Shown: positions 9,034 through 18,603, numbered from the stretch's first letter. The stretch is 63,913 nucleotides of DNA from UBA1494_A sp963973975 (GCA_963973975.1 CAXBCF010000019.1:1-63913), one strand, 5' to 3'. Translations and numbers: made by a program. The notes: generated by a model from the sequence alone, not told the origin.

Positions 9034-9897
9034 ATGAAAAATACATTTTTAGTACTTAGTTTATCCGCACTCTTAATTACTTCCTGCAAGCTTGGAGGCA
9101 ATAGTTCATCGAGTACTCCTGCTGTTACACATATTCAAAGCGATGCTGCTTTTAAAACATCTGCAGTACTTTGGCAGCAGACATCTGCGGAATATGAAGC
9201 ACTTTGTTTGCAAGCTTATGCTATAGCAGAAGATAGAATAAGAAATCCTCAACCAATTGCAGCAGATGATGGCTATGTGTATGAATCTACTGTGAATGAT
9301 GGTGGTATGAATGCCATTATTATGGATTTAGATGAAACTGTTTTTGATAATTCACTTTATCATGGGTATTTAATTTTAGAAAATAGAGAATACAGCAAGG
9401 AAACATGGAACAATTGGGTAAATAGAGAAGAAGCTACCCTTATTCCAGGAGCATATAATTTTATTATGACTGCATTAGAATTATCCATTCCAATTTTCTA
9501 TGTGAGTAACAGAGATTTCTCAACCATCAATGCAACTTTAAATAACCTCCGCAAATTCAATATCAATGTAGAAGAAGATCAACTGTTATTAAAGGATGTA
9601 GGACTTGGAATGACAAACGATAAATTAAGTCGTTTTGAAAAAGTTGAGAGACAGTACAATGTATTACTTTACATTGGGGATAATTTAAATGATTATAAAA
9701 TACGAACTTTCGGTTCTCAAAATATTACTAATCGAAAGGCTTCTATCAACGAAATGCGACAACACATTGGAAGAGATTTTATTCTTTTACCAAACCCAGT
9801 TTATGGTGACTGGGAAGAAGCTTTAAAGGTTGAAGATAACAAGGCTAGACAAAATGCTGAAAAGAATGCAACGCGCTACCTAAAAAGGTTCGATTAA
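9034..9897 (+). CDS. 5'-nucleotidase, lipoprotein e(P4) family acid phosphatase
   Basis: A 287-residue lipoprotein starting at the ATG before MKNTFLVLSLSALLITSC. An upstream TTG in frame would spoil the signal peptide and lies on the -7 box. The HAD-type phosphatase core is complete: MDLDETVFDNS with the two catalytic aspartates (motif I), FYVSNRD (motif II) and LLYIGDNLNDYK (motif IV). Members dephosphorylate NMN and other nucleotides at the outer membrane or in the periplasm for nucleotide and NAD precursor salvage. Its stop overlaps the stop of the convergent purT gene by 4 nt. Confidence 0.9.
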   Translation: MKNTFLVLSLSALLITSCKLGGNSSSSTPAVTHIQSDAAFKTSAVLWQQTSAEYEALCLQAYAIAEDRIRNPQPIAADDGYVYESTVNDGGMNAIIMDLDETVFDNSLYHGYLILENREYSKETWNNWVNREEATLIPGAYNFIMTALELSIPIFYVSNRDFSTINATLNNLRKFNINVEEDQLLLKDVGLGMTNDKLSRFEKVERQYNVLLYIGDNLNDYKIRTFGSQNITNRKASINEMRQHIGRDFILLPNPVYGDWEEALKVEDNKARQNAEKNATRYLKRFD

Positions 9898-11060
9898 TCA
9901 ACCTTTATTAATTGTGCTAATTTCTTAGCTTGTATTCTCAGTTTTGAAGTTTCAGCATTAAGGTCCCCATAAGCAAGTGCTATTCCCATTCTTCGATATT
10001 TTCTAGTACTAGGTTTGCCAAATATTCTAAAATCACTTAAAGAATTTAGTTTTGCTGCTTTTTCAAGACCTTGGTACTGTGGCATCTTTTTACTTTCTTT
10101 TTCGGCTAAAATAACTGCGTTTGCAGCATTTCTCAAGAGCTGTATTTCAGTAATTGGTAAACCTAAAATGGCGCGAAGGTGTAATTCAAACTGATTGAAG
10201 TTTTGAGTATTTGCTAGCGTCACCATTCCAGTATCATGCGGTCTAGGAGATAGTTCTGAAAAGTACACCCCTTCTTTACTCAAAAAAAACTCTACGCCCC
10301 AAATACTTGCTCCACCCAATTCTGTAACAATTGCTTTCGCCATTTCTTGAGCAGCTAGCAGTTGGTCTTGTGTTATTGCTGCAGGTTGCCAACTTTCTTG
10401 GTAATCTCCTCGTTCTTGACGGTGACCAATAGGTGGACAAAATAAAATAGTACCATCAGATTGACTGACCGTTAATAAAGTGATTTCAGAATCGAAAGGA
10501 ATAAACGCTTCAACAATTACTTCATTTGAATCTCCTCGACTACCTTCAATTGCGTAGTTCCAAGAGTTTTCAATTTCACTTTCAGTTCTAATAATTGATT
10601 GTCCTTTGCCAGAAGAAGACATTAAAGGTTTAATGACGCATGGTAATCCAATTTTTTTAACTGCATTTATAAAATCTGATTTATTAGTAGCATACAAGTA
10701 AGCAGCAGTTTTTAAACCTAACTTTTCTGAAGCTAAGTTGCGAATTGCTTTTCGATCCATTGTATAATTTACTGCTTTAGCAGAAGGAACAACACGAATT
10801 CCTGCCTTTTCAAATTCATATAATTTTTCTATTCGAATGGCTTCAATTTCTGGAACTATAAAATCAGGTTGATGTAGATCAACAACTCTTTGTAGTTCTT
10901 CGGCATCCAACATATTGATTACCTCAAATGCATCAGCTACTTGCATGGCAGGTGCTCCTTGATAATTATCTACAGCCACAACGCTATGTCCATAACGCTT
11001 TGCACTAATGACAAACTCTTTGCCTAATTCTCCTGAACCGAGTAATAAGAATGTTTTCAT
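9894..11060 (-). CDS. purT: Formate-dependent phosphoribosylglycinamide formyltransferase (GAR transformylase 2)
   Basis: A 388-residue ATP-grasp enzyme. It starts LLGSGELGKEFVISAKRYG, carries the GAR-binding/ATP-grasp elements PCVIKPLMSSSGKGQS (about residues 145-160) and EVIVEAFIPFDSEITLLTV, and has the conserved SELSPRPHDTGMVTL segment near residue 270. It converts GAR, ATP and formate to formyl-GAR in purine synthesis. Length matches E. coli PurT (392). It is convergent with the phosphatase gene (4-nt stop overlap) and divergent from the CoA-binding gene. Confidence 0.93.
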   Translation of the reverse strand: MKTFLLLGSGELGKEFVISAKRYGHSVVAVDNYQGAPAMQVADAFEVINMLDAEELQRVVDLHQPDFIVPEIEAIRIEKLYEFEKAGIRVVPSAKAVNYTMDRKAIRNLASEKLGLKTAAYLYATNKSDFINAVKKIGLPCVIKPLMSSSGKGQSIIRTESEIENSWNYAIEGSRGDSNEVIVEAFIPFDSEITLLTVSQSDGTILFCPPIGHRQERGDYQESWQPAAITQDQLLAAQEMAKAIVTELGGASIWGVEFFLSKEGVYFSELSPRPHDTGMVTLANTQNFNQFELHLRAILGLPITEIQLLRNAANAVILAEKESKKMPQYQGLEKAAKLNSLSDFRIFGKPSTRKYRRMGIALAYGDLNAETSKLRIQAKKLAQLIKVD

Positions 11061-11110
11061 AATCGGTAAAAATAACTATCTTAACTTTGATTTTTTACAA
11101 AATAAATAAA

Positions 11111-11467
11111 ATGAAAACTCTTGTACTAGGCGCATCTTCCAATCCTGATAGGTATTCTTATTTAGCAGTAAATCGATTAATCGACCACGGACACGAAGTG
11201 GTGCCGATGGGCATTAAGAAAGGCTCAGTTAGAGGCATTCAAATTAAAAATTCAAAAGTCGATTTAAAGGATATTGATACCGTAACGCTTTACTTGTCTC
11301 CAAAAAATCAACTAGAATACTACGATTATTTACTTAAAATTAACCCTAGAAGAGTCATCTTTAATCCTGGGACAATTAACCCTGAACTTATGAAAAAGCT
11401 AGAAAATGGAGGGATTGAGGTAGTAGATGCTTGTACCTTGGTAATGCTATCAGCTAATACTTTTTAG
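11111..11467 (+). CDS. CoA-binding domain protein (YccU-like)
   Basis: A 118-residue Rossmann-like protein beginning MKTLVLGASSNPDRYSYLA, the glycine/serine nucleotide-binding loop of the CoA_binding family, followed by the typical VTLYLSPKNQ, VIFNPGT and a final EVVDACTLVML with the conserved cysteine. Such proteins bind CoA; their physiological role is not established. The ATG at 11111 is chosen because it places the first beta strand at the N-terminus; an earlier in-frame TTG adds eight residues of no obvious function. Its stop overlaps the convergent LON-domain gene by 4 nt. Confidence 0.85.
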   Translation: MKTLVLGASSNPDRYSYLAVNRLIDHGHEVVPMGIKKGSVRGIQIKNSKVDLKDIDTVTLYLSPKNQLEYYDYLLKINPRRVIFNPGTINPELMKKLENGGIEVVDACTLVMLSANTF

Positions 11468-12054
11468 TTTAAATGAAACTTATGGTTTAAGTTTTTCTCT
11501 TGCTCGTAAATCTTTAAGAAAAAGCGAATTTCGTTGATTAAAAAACGATTCATGTGAATGCAATCTTGGCATTTAATGAATTCGTTTTTTTTCTCTTGAG
11601 ACAGCTCCAAACGATTGGCTATTTGAAATAGGCTGAGTGCATTGCTCGGGTTATGTCTTTTCCCAACAGTAGTTAAATACTTTTTAAACTCCACCAATAA
11701 TTCGTCGGTTACTCGTTGATTCTCATGAGTTATTACTTCCGCATCAACACCTGAATACAATTTACCTGGAAACAAATCATGGAAAGTAGTCACTTTTATA
11801 ACAGATAAGCCTCTTACAATCAAATCGACAGTATCGTCAGGAAATTCATTTATTACTTTATCAATGAATACCAATGTCCCATGAGAAGACCTATTTGATT
11901 TATCTTGATAGACGATAGCAAATTCTTGACCTGCTTTTACATCTTTGTACAATTGCCGGTAACGTGGTTCAAATAAATGCAATGCAACAGACTCATCGGG
12001 TAATACTACAATATTTAAAGGAAAAACTGGATACATAAATAAGTCTTTATACAA
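11464..12054 (-). CDS. LON substrate-binding (LON-N) domain protein
   Basis: A 196-residue stand-alone LON-N domain protein. The N-terminus reads MYPVFPLNIVVLPDESVALH followed by FEPRYRQLYKDV, the classic strand-helix start of Lon protease N-domains, and the central strands VIVRG-like (DLIVRGLSVIKV) are present. No AAA+ or protease domain follows. Such short proteins are widespread and of unknown role, perhaps substrate binding. Translation may start at 12054 (MYKDLFMY) or six codons later at 12036, which fits the family better. Confidence 0.8.
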   Translation of the reverse strand: MYKDLFMYPVFPLNIVVLPDESVALHLFEPRYRQLYKDVKAGQEFAIVYQDKSNRSSHGTLVFIDKVINEFPDDTVDLIVRGLSVIKVTTFHDLFPGKLYSGVDAEVITHENQRVTDELLVEFKKYLTTVGKRHNPSNALSLFQIANRLELSQEKKNEFIKCQDCIHMNRFLINEIRFFLKIYEQEKNLNHKFHLN

Positions 12055-12134
12055 TAGGTAACCTATCTGTTAGAAAAATGTTCTTTTAAAGCAATCTTAT
12101 GATTTATTATGGATAATAATCTCATATCGCTGCT

Positions 12135-12142
12135 TATTTTTG
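12135..12142 (+). promoter_or_regulatory. Candidate -7 box for the VTT-domain gene
   Basis: TATTTTTG fits TANNTTTG and ends 7 nt before the ATG at 12150, which would give a very short leader. Confidence 0.4.
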
Positions 12143-12149
12143 CAAAATA

Positions 12150-12773
12150 ATGGAATCACAGGTAAACACCACCAAACGCAAAAGTTATAGGATTAATTCC
12201 TATCACCAATTCTATAAAAGAAAGGGCGTTTATAAGTTTTTTTATCAAAATAGTCTAAAAGTTTTATTTTTCCTTGGCTTAGTTGTAGCTGGTTTATTCA
12301 TATTAAAGCTTTTAGTTCCCGATTTTGATCAGCGTTTAGAAACAATTCTTGCTAGTTTTAATCCTGTTTTAGCAATCATAGTCTTTTTCTTGTCTGAATC
12401 CCTTTTGGGTTTGATTCCTCCTGACTTTTTTATCATTTGGTCTCAAAATTTCGAGTATCCTTATTTGATGGTTGCTTTTTTATCTATTCTCTCTTATGCA
12501 GGTGGAATAGTGTCTTATTTTATAGGAAAATTCATTGGATCGCTTCCTAAAGTTGAAGCATGGATTGTTAAAAAATTTGTTAGACATTTAGATTTAATTC
12601 GGAAGTGGGGAGGTGTATTAATTGTTTTTGGAGCAATTTTTCCATTACCATTTTCAATTGTTTGTATGATGGCAGGGATAATACGATTTCCTTTTTCAAC
12701 CTTTCTATTGTTAGGTTTATTTCGTTTTCTTCGTTTTTTTGGATATGCACTTGTTCTTTTTAGCGTAGTCTAA
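12150..12773 (+). CDS. VTT-domain (DedA/SNARE-associated-like) membrane protein
   Basis: A 207-residue polytopic protein with a soluble basic N-terminus, a helix at about residues 42-62, then the VTT/DedA core. The core comprises a re-entrant-like segment (SESLLGLIPPDFFIIWSQ), a helix with SYAGGIVSYFIGKFIG carrying the G-x3-G-Y-x-IG pattern, and the second half (FGAIFPLPFSIVCMMAGIIRFPF) with the FxPxP-like feature followed by R-F-x-R. VTT/DedA proteins are implicated in lipid scrambling/undecaprenyl-phosphate recycling and membrane homeostasis. Substrate here is not known. Confidence 0.75.
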   Translation: MESQVNTTKRKSYRINSYHQFYKRKGVYKFFYQNSLKVLFFLGLVVAGLFILKLLVPDFDQRLETILASFNPVLAIIVFFLSESLLGLIPPDFFIIWSQNFEYPYLMVAFLSILSYAGGIVSYFIGKFIGSLPKVEAWIVKKFVRHLDLIRKWGGVLIVFGAIFPLPFSIVCMMAGIIRFPFSTFLLLGLFRFLRFFGYALVLFSVV

Positions 12774-12813
12774 TTGTTTTCTCCAATAATTTACTATATT
12801 TAGGTATTATTTA

Positions 12814-13380
12814 ATGCCTATGAATCCTTCATTAAAATCGCTTCTCAATCAAGTCTTTAATCGGTTACAGTTTTTCTATCCTATCTATAAAGATAACATG
12901 ATTAAGGTATATGCTTTGAAAGAGAAGTCGAAAGCTTATATGAATGAGTTGGCTGACATTGATGAAGGACTGAATAATATTGTTATAAAAAATAAAGAGA
13001 AAAGTCTAAGCAATCTTTTTCATGCCATTAGAGATTATAATTCTCATATAGATTCAGAGATCGAATCATTTAGTAAACACTTTAATCAGTTAGAAGAATG
13101 TTTAATTCAATTATTTGCAATAGCTCAGCAAGAGCACAAACAGTCGGTTGAATTTGTGAAGCTAAAAAGACAACTAAACTTGTTAGAAATTTTACTTGAA
13201 AAATACCGTACAGGAATTCATAATTTGCAGTTAACAAACAATATTTTGCTTAATTTTTCTGAGGAATTAAAGAAGGAAACTGAAAGTTTCAGATGTAACC
13301 TTATTCAAGTTTCAAGTTTGCTTTTAGATGCTGAAGAATCTATGATTCATATCATTAAAGAGTTTGAACCAACAAAATAA
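12814..13380 (+). CDS. Uncharacterised helical/coiled-coil protein
   Basis: I do not recognise this 188-residue protein. It has no signal peptide or membrane helix. Heptad-like patterns of Leu/Ile with charged residues (for example around SIEFVKLKRQ-like and LLEILLEKYRTGIHNLQ segments) indicate a long helical bundle or coiled coil. Met1 and Met3 are both possible starts (12814 or 12820). It follows the VTT gene by 40 nt on the same strand, so co-transcription is plausible, and it is convergent with the FG-GAP gene. Confidence 0.55.
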   Translation: MPMNPSLKSLLNQVFNRLQFFYPIYKDNMIKVYALKEKSKAYMNELADIDEGLNNIVIKNKEKSLSNLFHAIRDYNSHIDSEIESFSKHFNQLEECLIQLFAIAQQEHKQSVEFVKLKRQLNLLEILLEKYRTGIHNLQLTNNILLNFSEELKKETESFRCNLIQVSSLLLDAEESMIHIIKEFEPTK

Positions 13381-13392
13381 CTTTACCAATTT

Positions 13393-16300
13393 TCATTGTA
13401 CTGTTTCTCGATAATAAAAAAGACGAAGTGGTCCTCTGTTTTGAGCTATTAAATAGGCTGTTTTGTTTCCAACTCTGATTTTCCTGATTTTCTTTACTTC
13501 ATTTTCACCAAAATAACTTGTTTTAGATGGATGTAGCAATTTAAAATTCTCGTCTCCAGTTCCAAATAGTATATTTCCATAACCTGCATCATTTCGAGAT
13601 GTCTCTACTTCAGAGCCGTATAAATTTCCAGCCATCATTAAGTCCGGAATCCCATCTTTATTGAAATCATTTACGAGAATATCGTTGATAGAAGATAGTT
13701 GTATGCTGTGGTGCATAGGAATTGACTCAAAAATTCCATTGTTGTTTTTAAATAAGGTAGTTGCAAATGTGTAGGCATTTAACTCCAACCCACTTTCAAT
13801 TTTTTCTTCACCCAAAATATCATAAACGTTTGAAGATGCAAAACTTTCATAATCTGGAAATTTATCTTTAATAAAGGGCATTTGGTCGGAAGAACACTCT
13901 CTACCTCTTACTGGAAAGTATTCTTCGTTTTCTTCATAGCTTAGCACTATGTCCACTGTTTGATTTCCGTCGAAGTCATTTCCAAAAACCTTAAAAGGCC
14001 TTTCTTTTGAAGCTTGGTATTTATAGTTTAAGCCTAAGTTTCCAGCTACTAGATCCATTTGTCCGTCTTGGTTGTAATCAATTTTCTTTAAGCTATACCA
14101 CCAACCATTAGTTTTATCAAGCCCTATTGATGCTGGGTCTTCCAATTTAAATTTCCCATTTTCTGATTTAAAAACACTAATTGGCATCCATTCTCCAGCT
14201 AGAACTAAATCAGTAGAGCCATCATTGTTATAATCAAACCATTCAGCAGAAGTAACCATTCCGATTCTTTTAACTTCAGGAATAATTTGATCAGTTACAT
14301 CAGTAAATTTCCCATTGTCGTTTCGCAATAAATAACTCATGGGAGCATAAGGGTATTTTTTTGCAATAACTCTTCCTCCAACAAATATGTCAAGGTCGCC
14401 ATCTCCATCATAATCGAATGCTCTTACACAACCTGAATTTGTTTTAATATTAGGAAGTAATTCTTGGGTATAAGTAAATTTTCCTTTTCCATCATTCAAA
14501 TAGATTCGATCATATAAATTCGATAAATGATCATCAAATTCATATCCACCACTTGCTATATAAATATCTAAATCCCCATCATTATCAACATCAAAAAAGA
14601 ATGCATCGACGTCTTCAAATTGCTTGTGTTCATCTGGAAAACCTGTAACAGCTTTATTGAATTGTCCATTTTTATCTTGAAGGTAAATGGATGTAGCAGT
14701 GAGGTGCGCTCCTCCAATTAGAAAATCGTCCAATCCATCGCCATTCAAGTCACCTACAGCCAATGCAGGACCTAGGTTTGAAAGCGTATGCGGTAATAAA
14801 ACCTGATCTTTAAAATCGTCGTATTCATTTTCGCTGTGCAAGTAGTTGATATTGTGATCTTTCGTAATTTCTTGAAAAACTGCTTGTTCTTCATTATTTG
14901 AGAAAGTGTGCTTAGAATCAGCTGAAGCATAGTTTACCTTTAAAACTTGATTTACTATTGGATTGATGATGCTATTTCTTTTACCATCAGGCCAAATTAT
15001 CTCCAAAGAATCAACTTTATTCATTTGTCCAAATCCAAAAGTAGCCATTGAAGGAACTGCTGACTGAAAACCTCTTGTGGTGTAAATTTCTTGAGTTTGA
15101 GTTTGATTATTCGCATGAACTTTAACCAGTGCGCCAATTCCATTTGGGTTTTTCTCAGTACCCTTAAGTTTTACTTGAAGGTAAGAATTTTCAGTAGTTG
15201 AATTGTTTCTATTCTCAAATAGAAATGCTTTTTCATCAATATTATTCATAACTAAATCTAAGTCTCCATCATTATCTAAATCGGCATATACAGCACCATT
15301 ACTAAAACTTGGAATTGAAATTCCCCATTCTTTTGACTTGTCTTCGAATTGAAAAGTTCCTTTGTTTTGGAATATATAGTTAGGTACTGCAACTGATGGT
15401 ATAGCTGCTAATTGTTTTTCCAATAGTTGCTTCGGACTCAGACCCCGATTTTCGGGTTTCTCTTCAGCAAATAATACATGCTTTTTAACATAATCGTTAT
15501 TTCGCACATCTTTTCTTAATCCATTGGTGATTAAGATGTCTTTTTGCCCATCTAAATCGAAGTCAGCCATAAGCGCAGACCAACTCCAATCTGTGTTTGA
15601 TATTCCTGCCATTTGTCCAACTTCTGAAAAAAGCTCATTTCCTTGATTTAACTGTAATGTATTGAACATGTATTGAAAGTGAAATCCAAATTTTACACTT
15701 TCCCAAAAACGCTCAGGATTCATCCCCGACATATTGGTTTTTTGACGAAAGTTATCTTTTGCCACCATGTCGACAACTAAAATATCTTGCATTCCATCGT
15801 TGTTAAAATCTGCTATATCGGTTCCCATTCCATAGGTTGAAATGTGTTTAGTAGATCGATGGATGGCTTCAGTAAAAATTCCATTCTGCTTGTTATAATA
15901 CAGGTAATCGTTTTCTAAAAAGTCGTTTGTTACATAGATATCAGGCCATCCGTCGTTGTTCAAATCTCCAATTGCTACACCCAACCCAAAACCATAAGGA
16001 TTTGATCTAATTCCTGATAAGGCAGAGACATCTTTAAAATTTCCATCATCATTTCTATAAAGTTTATCACCGACATAGGGATCACGACCACTTTGCCTTT
16101 GTTCTCGGTTGTAGTTAGTAATGTCTTTAATTTCATGATTCAACAAAAAGAGGTCTAAATCCCCATCTTTATCATAATCAAAAAAAGCAGCTTGGGTAGA
16201 ATAGGCGGGGTCATCAATTCCATATTCTGCAGCTTTCTCAACAAAACCTTTTCCACTTTGATTAATGTACAACAAATTTCTTCTCAAATCGGGATGAACA

Positions 16301-16758
16301 TCTCCTGAACGGCAAACATAAATGTCGAGCCAACCATCATGATTGATGTCCACCATGGTAACTCCGGTAGACCACAAGCCATCTTTTAATTCGGGAATTA
16401 GATGAGAAACATCTTCAAACTTTAAATCACCTTTATTAAGGTATAATTTATTTGGAGATTGATTAGCGGTAAAGAAAATATCGAGTAAACCATCATTGTT
16501 TACATCTCCAACAGCAACTCCACCACCATTGTAAAAATAGTGGTAATTGATGATGTTCATCTTTTCATTTTCAACTAACTTATTTGAAAAATTAATGTTA
16601 CTGTGATCGGAAGAAACTAACTTAAAGAGAGAGTTTTCATCTTCAATATCAGTTTTTGTGTTGCTCGTCTTTTCGTTTGAATCATTTCCTCCAAAGCATG
16701 AAAGTAGTGTAATGTTAATTAGTAAAGCGCCAAAAAAACTTCTTGCTATTTTTTTCAT
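13393..16758 (-). CDS. FG-GAP/VCBS repeat lipoprotein with ASPIC/UnbV domain
   Basis: An 1,121-residue exported lipoprotein (lipobox around NITLLSC, cysteine at ~21). It contains two beta-propeller halves made of many FG-GAP/VCBS repeats with calcium-binding-loop sequences such as DVNNDGLLD, DINHDGWLD, DYDKDGDLD, DLNNDGWPD, DFNNDGMQD and DYNQDGQMD. Between the halves lies an ASPIC/UnbV domain (about residues 515-600: LQVKLKGTEKNPNGIGA, TTRGFQSAVPS, IIWPDGK). Such proteins are abundant in Bacteroidota and are thought to act at the cell surface, often in polysaccharide-related settings. No SusCD pair is adjacent, so the substrate is unknown. Confidence 0.85.
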   Translation of the reverse strand: MKKIARSFFGALLINITLLSCFGGNDSNEKTSNTKTDIEDENSLFKLVSSDHSNINFSNKLVENEKMNIINYHYFYNGGGVAVGDVNNDGLLDIFFTANQSPNKLYLNKGDLKFEDVSHLIPELKDGLWSTGVTMVDINHDGWLDIYVCRSGDVHPDLRRNLLYINQSGKGFVEKAAEYGIDDPAYSTQAAFFDYDKDGDLDLFLLNHEIKDITNYNREQRQSGRDPYVGDKLYRNDDGNFKDVSALSGIRSNPYGFGLGVAIGDLNNDGWPDIYVTNDFLENDYLYYNKQNGIFTEAIHRSTKHISTYGMGTDIADFNNDGMQDILVVDMVAKDNFRQKTNMSGMNPERFWESVKFGFHFQYMFNTLQLNQGNELFSEVGQMAGISNTDWSWSALMADFDLDGQKDILITNGLRKDVRNNDYVKKHVLFAEEKPENRGLSPKQLLEKQLAAIPSVAVPNYIFQNKGTFQFEDKSKEWGISIPSFSNGAVYADLDNDGDLDLVMNNIDEKAFLFENRNNSTTENSYLQVKLKGTEKNPNGIGALVKVHANNQTQTQEIYTTRGFQSAVPSMATFGFGQMNKVDSLEIIWPDGKRNSIINPIVNQVLKVNYASADSKHTFSNNEEQAVFQEITKDHNINYLHSENEYDDFKDQVLLPHTLSNLGPALAVGDLNGDGLDDFLIGGAHLTATSIYLQDKNGQFNKAVTGFPDEHKQFEDVDAFFFDVDNDGDLDIYIASGGYEFDDHLSNLYDRIYLNDGKGKFTYTQELLPNIKTNSGCVRAFDYDGDGDLDIFVGGRVIAKKYPYAPMSYLLRNDNGKFTDVTDQIIPEVKRIGMVTSAEWFDYNNDGSTDLVLAGEWMPISVFKSENGKFKLEDPASIGLDKTNGWWYSLKKIDYNQDGQMDLVAGNLGLNYKYQASKERPFKVFGNDFDGNQTVDIVLSYEENEEYFPVRGRECSSDQMPFIKDKFPDYESFASSNVYDILGEEKIESGLELNAYTFATTLFKNNNGIFESIPMHHSIQLSSINDILVNDFNKDGIPDLMMAGNLYGSEVETSRNDAGYGNILFGTGDENFKLLHPSKTSYFGENEVKKIRKIRVGNKTAYLIAQNRGPLRLFYYRETVQ

Positions 16759-16780
16759 AAGTACTCAAAATCGATTGAAT

Positions 16781-16811
16781 CAAAAATAGCAAAAGCGATT
16801 GATTATGCAAA
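16781..16811 (-). promoter_or_regulatory. Bacteroidota-type promoter of the FG-GAP gene
   Basis: On the minus strand TTTG (16808-16811), 19 nt, TATTTTTG (16781-16788), ending 22 nt before the ATG at 16758. Both elements match the -33/-7 consensus. A second TATCTTTG overlaps the -33 element at 16808-16815. Confidence 0.65.
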
Positions 16812-16828
16812 GATAGATTCAAGAGTAC

Positions 16829-17632
16829 TTAAAGGCGAGTTGCAAAAATCTCAATACTAAAAGGTTTTTTATCACTTATATGATTTAAAAAAGGTTTTAG
16901 AATGATTTCATTTTGAATAAAATAGCTAAATCCTTGCTTTTCTAGAATTTGAATTATAGAAGAAAATTTTTCAGTTGATGTATTTGAAAAATGCACTTCA
17001 ATAAAGAGGTTCTTTATTTTTTGAAGCTCCTCTTCACAGTCTTGTAATACTGCATATTCAGCACCTTCAATGTCAATTTTTAGAAAATCAATTACCCGAT
17101 TTTCATCTTGCAACATTCTTTTAAATCGAATGGAAGGGAGTTTTATTCCTTTAGTTTCAGAACTTAATATTGCTCCACCTTGTCCGCCTTCTTGATGAAA
17201 ATTTACTCCATGATCATCAATCCAAACTGCTTTATCAATGAGTGTAACTCCCTTTATTAGATTTGATTGCAAATTTTTACCTAAAACTTCGATAAAAGTT
17301 GGATCAGCTTCAAATGCAACAATTGTTGATTCAGGAAAGTGTTTTTTCCAATAAAGAATTCCCATTCCAATGTTGGCTCCACAATCGTAGATTAAAGGCG
17401 CAATTTGATCACTCGAAAAAGCATAGGCTTCATGATAAAAAATGTTTTTATATTGATCTAAAAAACTAGGTACATCGGGAACGGAGATGTGATAGTTCTC
17501 AAAACGGATTGATTTTGATTGGTATTTTTTTAGCTTGTAATACTTCGCTTTAAGATGAATTAAACGACGCGATTTTGAATCAGTAAAATAAAGATAAAAT
17601 GGTTTAAAAAAGAACTTGAACAGCTTAATCAT
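16829..17632 (-). CDS. FkbM family SAM-dependent methyltransferase
   Basis: A 267-residue protein with the FkbM methyltransferase core: the SAM-binding IYDCGANIGMGILYW (motif I, about residues 87-101) followed by STIVAFEADP, and the second signature DFLKIDIEGAEYAVLQDCE (about residues 183-201). FkbM enzymes O-methylate sugars or lipids, commonly in surface polysaccharides. The start ATG overlaps the stop of the upstream BioY-like gene in an ATGATTAA arrangement, so translation is probably coupled. The substrate is unknown. Confidence 0.85.
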   Translation of the reverse strand: MIKLFKFFFKPFYLYFTDSKSRRLIHLKAKYYKLKKYQSKSIRFENYHISVPDVPSFLDQYKNIFYHEAYAFSSDQIAPLIYDCGANIGMGILYWKKHFPESTIVAFEADPTFIEVLGKNLQSNLIKGVTLIDKAVWIDDHGVNFHQEGGQGGAILSSETKGIKLPSIRFKRMLQDENRVIDFLKIDIEGAEYAVLQDCEEELQKIKNLFIEVHFSNTSTEKFSSIIQILEKQGFSYFIQNEIILKPFLNHISDKKPFSIEIFATRL

Positions 17633-18167
17633 GCTGAGGAATCGTTGTTAGAAATTGTTTAACCTTTCCATAGACAGCTAAAATTACTGCTGCAAGCAAT
17701 AATTTTATAAATGCACCGGGGATAAATGGCTTAACTCCTTTTGATAAAGCCTCCTCTAATGGAATAAAACGCAATAAAAAAATCGCTCCAAAAAACAAAA
17801 TAAGAACTGAACCAATTAAAAACTCCAAGAGGTAATTTTTAAACTGGGCTGAATTTTTCTCAGCCATTAATCCAATTACGAAAGCAGCAAAAATAAATCC
17901 TACAAAGTAACCAGTACTTTTACCAACCACAACTTCCCATCCTGATGAAAAACCTGAGAAAACAGGTAGTCCTATAATTCCAAGAAGGAGGTAAAGTAGA
18001 ACACTTAAAACGCTGTACTTCCAAGGTAATAAACGCGCAATTAGAAAGAGTACTAAACTTTGTGCGGTAATTGGAGCAACAGAAATAGCTTCAGATAAAG
18101 TAATGGATAACTGAGCAGCTGCAGCAAGAGCAGCGATAGCGACTAATGTTTTTAAAAAGTTAATCAT
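17625..18167 (-). CDS. BioY-family (biotin) transporter S component
   Basis: A 180-residue membrane protein with about six helices and the BioY pattern: APITAQSLVLFL (cf. PVTLQTL), SVLSVLLYLLLGIIGLPVFSG and GKSTGYFVGFIFAAFVIG. BioY is the substrate-binding S component of ECF-type biotin uptake and can act alone or with EcfAT. The start at 18167 is chosen because its ATG overlaps the upstream stop as ATGATTAA; an ATG seven codons earlier (18188) is possible. The downstream FkbM gene is joined by the same 8-nt overlap. No biotin operator was seen. Confidence 0.8.
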   Translation of the reverse strand: MINFLKTLVAIAALAAAAQLSITLSEAISVAPITAQSLVLFLIARLLPWKYSVLSVLLYLLLGIIGLPVFSGFSSGWEVVVGKSTGYFVGFIFAAFVIGLMAEKNSAQFKNYLLEFLIGSVLILFFGAIFLLRFIPLEEALSKGVKPFIPGAFIKLLLAAVILAVYGKVKQFLTTIPQHD

Positions 18168-18603
18168 GCAATTTATCACATTTATCAACCAATTTCAAGG
18201 TCAATTCAGGTTCTTCAATTGAATAGTTGCTTTCACCATCACTGTTAAGATTGAATTTATCATTTTCAATAATGTGTATTGGTCTAAACCAATTATTCCA
18301 AAAGCCTTTTTTCAAACAGGTATTAACCTCTGCGCGTTCTTCTAAAATACCCTCATTATAGAAAAACAATTGAGCATCAACTTCAACTGCTGATTTTGTT
18401 TTATTGATAAATTTTATTTGAGCATAGGCCTTACCTTCCTTTGACTTCTTCCATTTATAGCGCATCAAAACATATAAGTCTTGATTATCTTGAGCATTGG
18501 ACTTGTATTCATACCCCTTTTTCTTTTTAACAGGATTGTCTTGAGCAGCTGTAATTGCAATTGCGCCTAGCACAATTAGCATCGATAAGAATAATTTTTT
18601 CAT
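18160..18603 (-). CDS. Uncharacterised exported protein
   Basis: I do not recognise a family for this 147-residue protein. A clear signal peptide is present (MKKLFLSMLIVLGAIAITAAQ). The mature part is small, basic and strand-rich (YVLMRYKWKKSKEGKAYAQI, KSAVEVDAQLFFYN) with two cysteines. It is the first gene of a tightly coupled three-gene operon with BioY-like and FkbM-like genes (8-nt overlap to BioY), but its relation to them is unclear. It may be a small periplasmic beta-sandwich protein. Confidence 0.6.
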   Translation of the reverse strand: MKKLFLSMLIVLGAIAITAAQDNPVKKKKGYEYKSNAQDNQDLYVLMRYKWKKSKEGKAYAQIKFINKTKSAVEVDAQLFFYNEGILEERAEVNTCLKKGFWNNWFRPIHIIENDKFNLNSDGESNYSIEEPELTLKLVDKCDKLHD

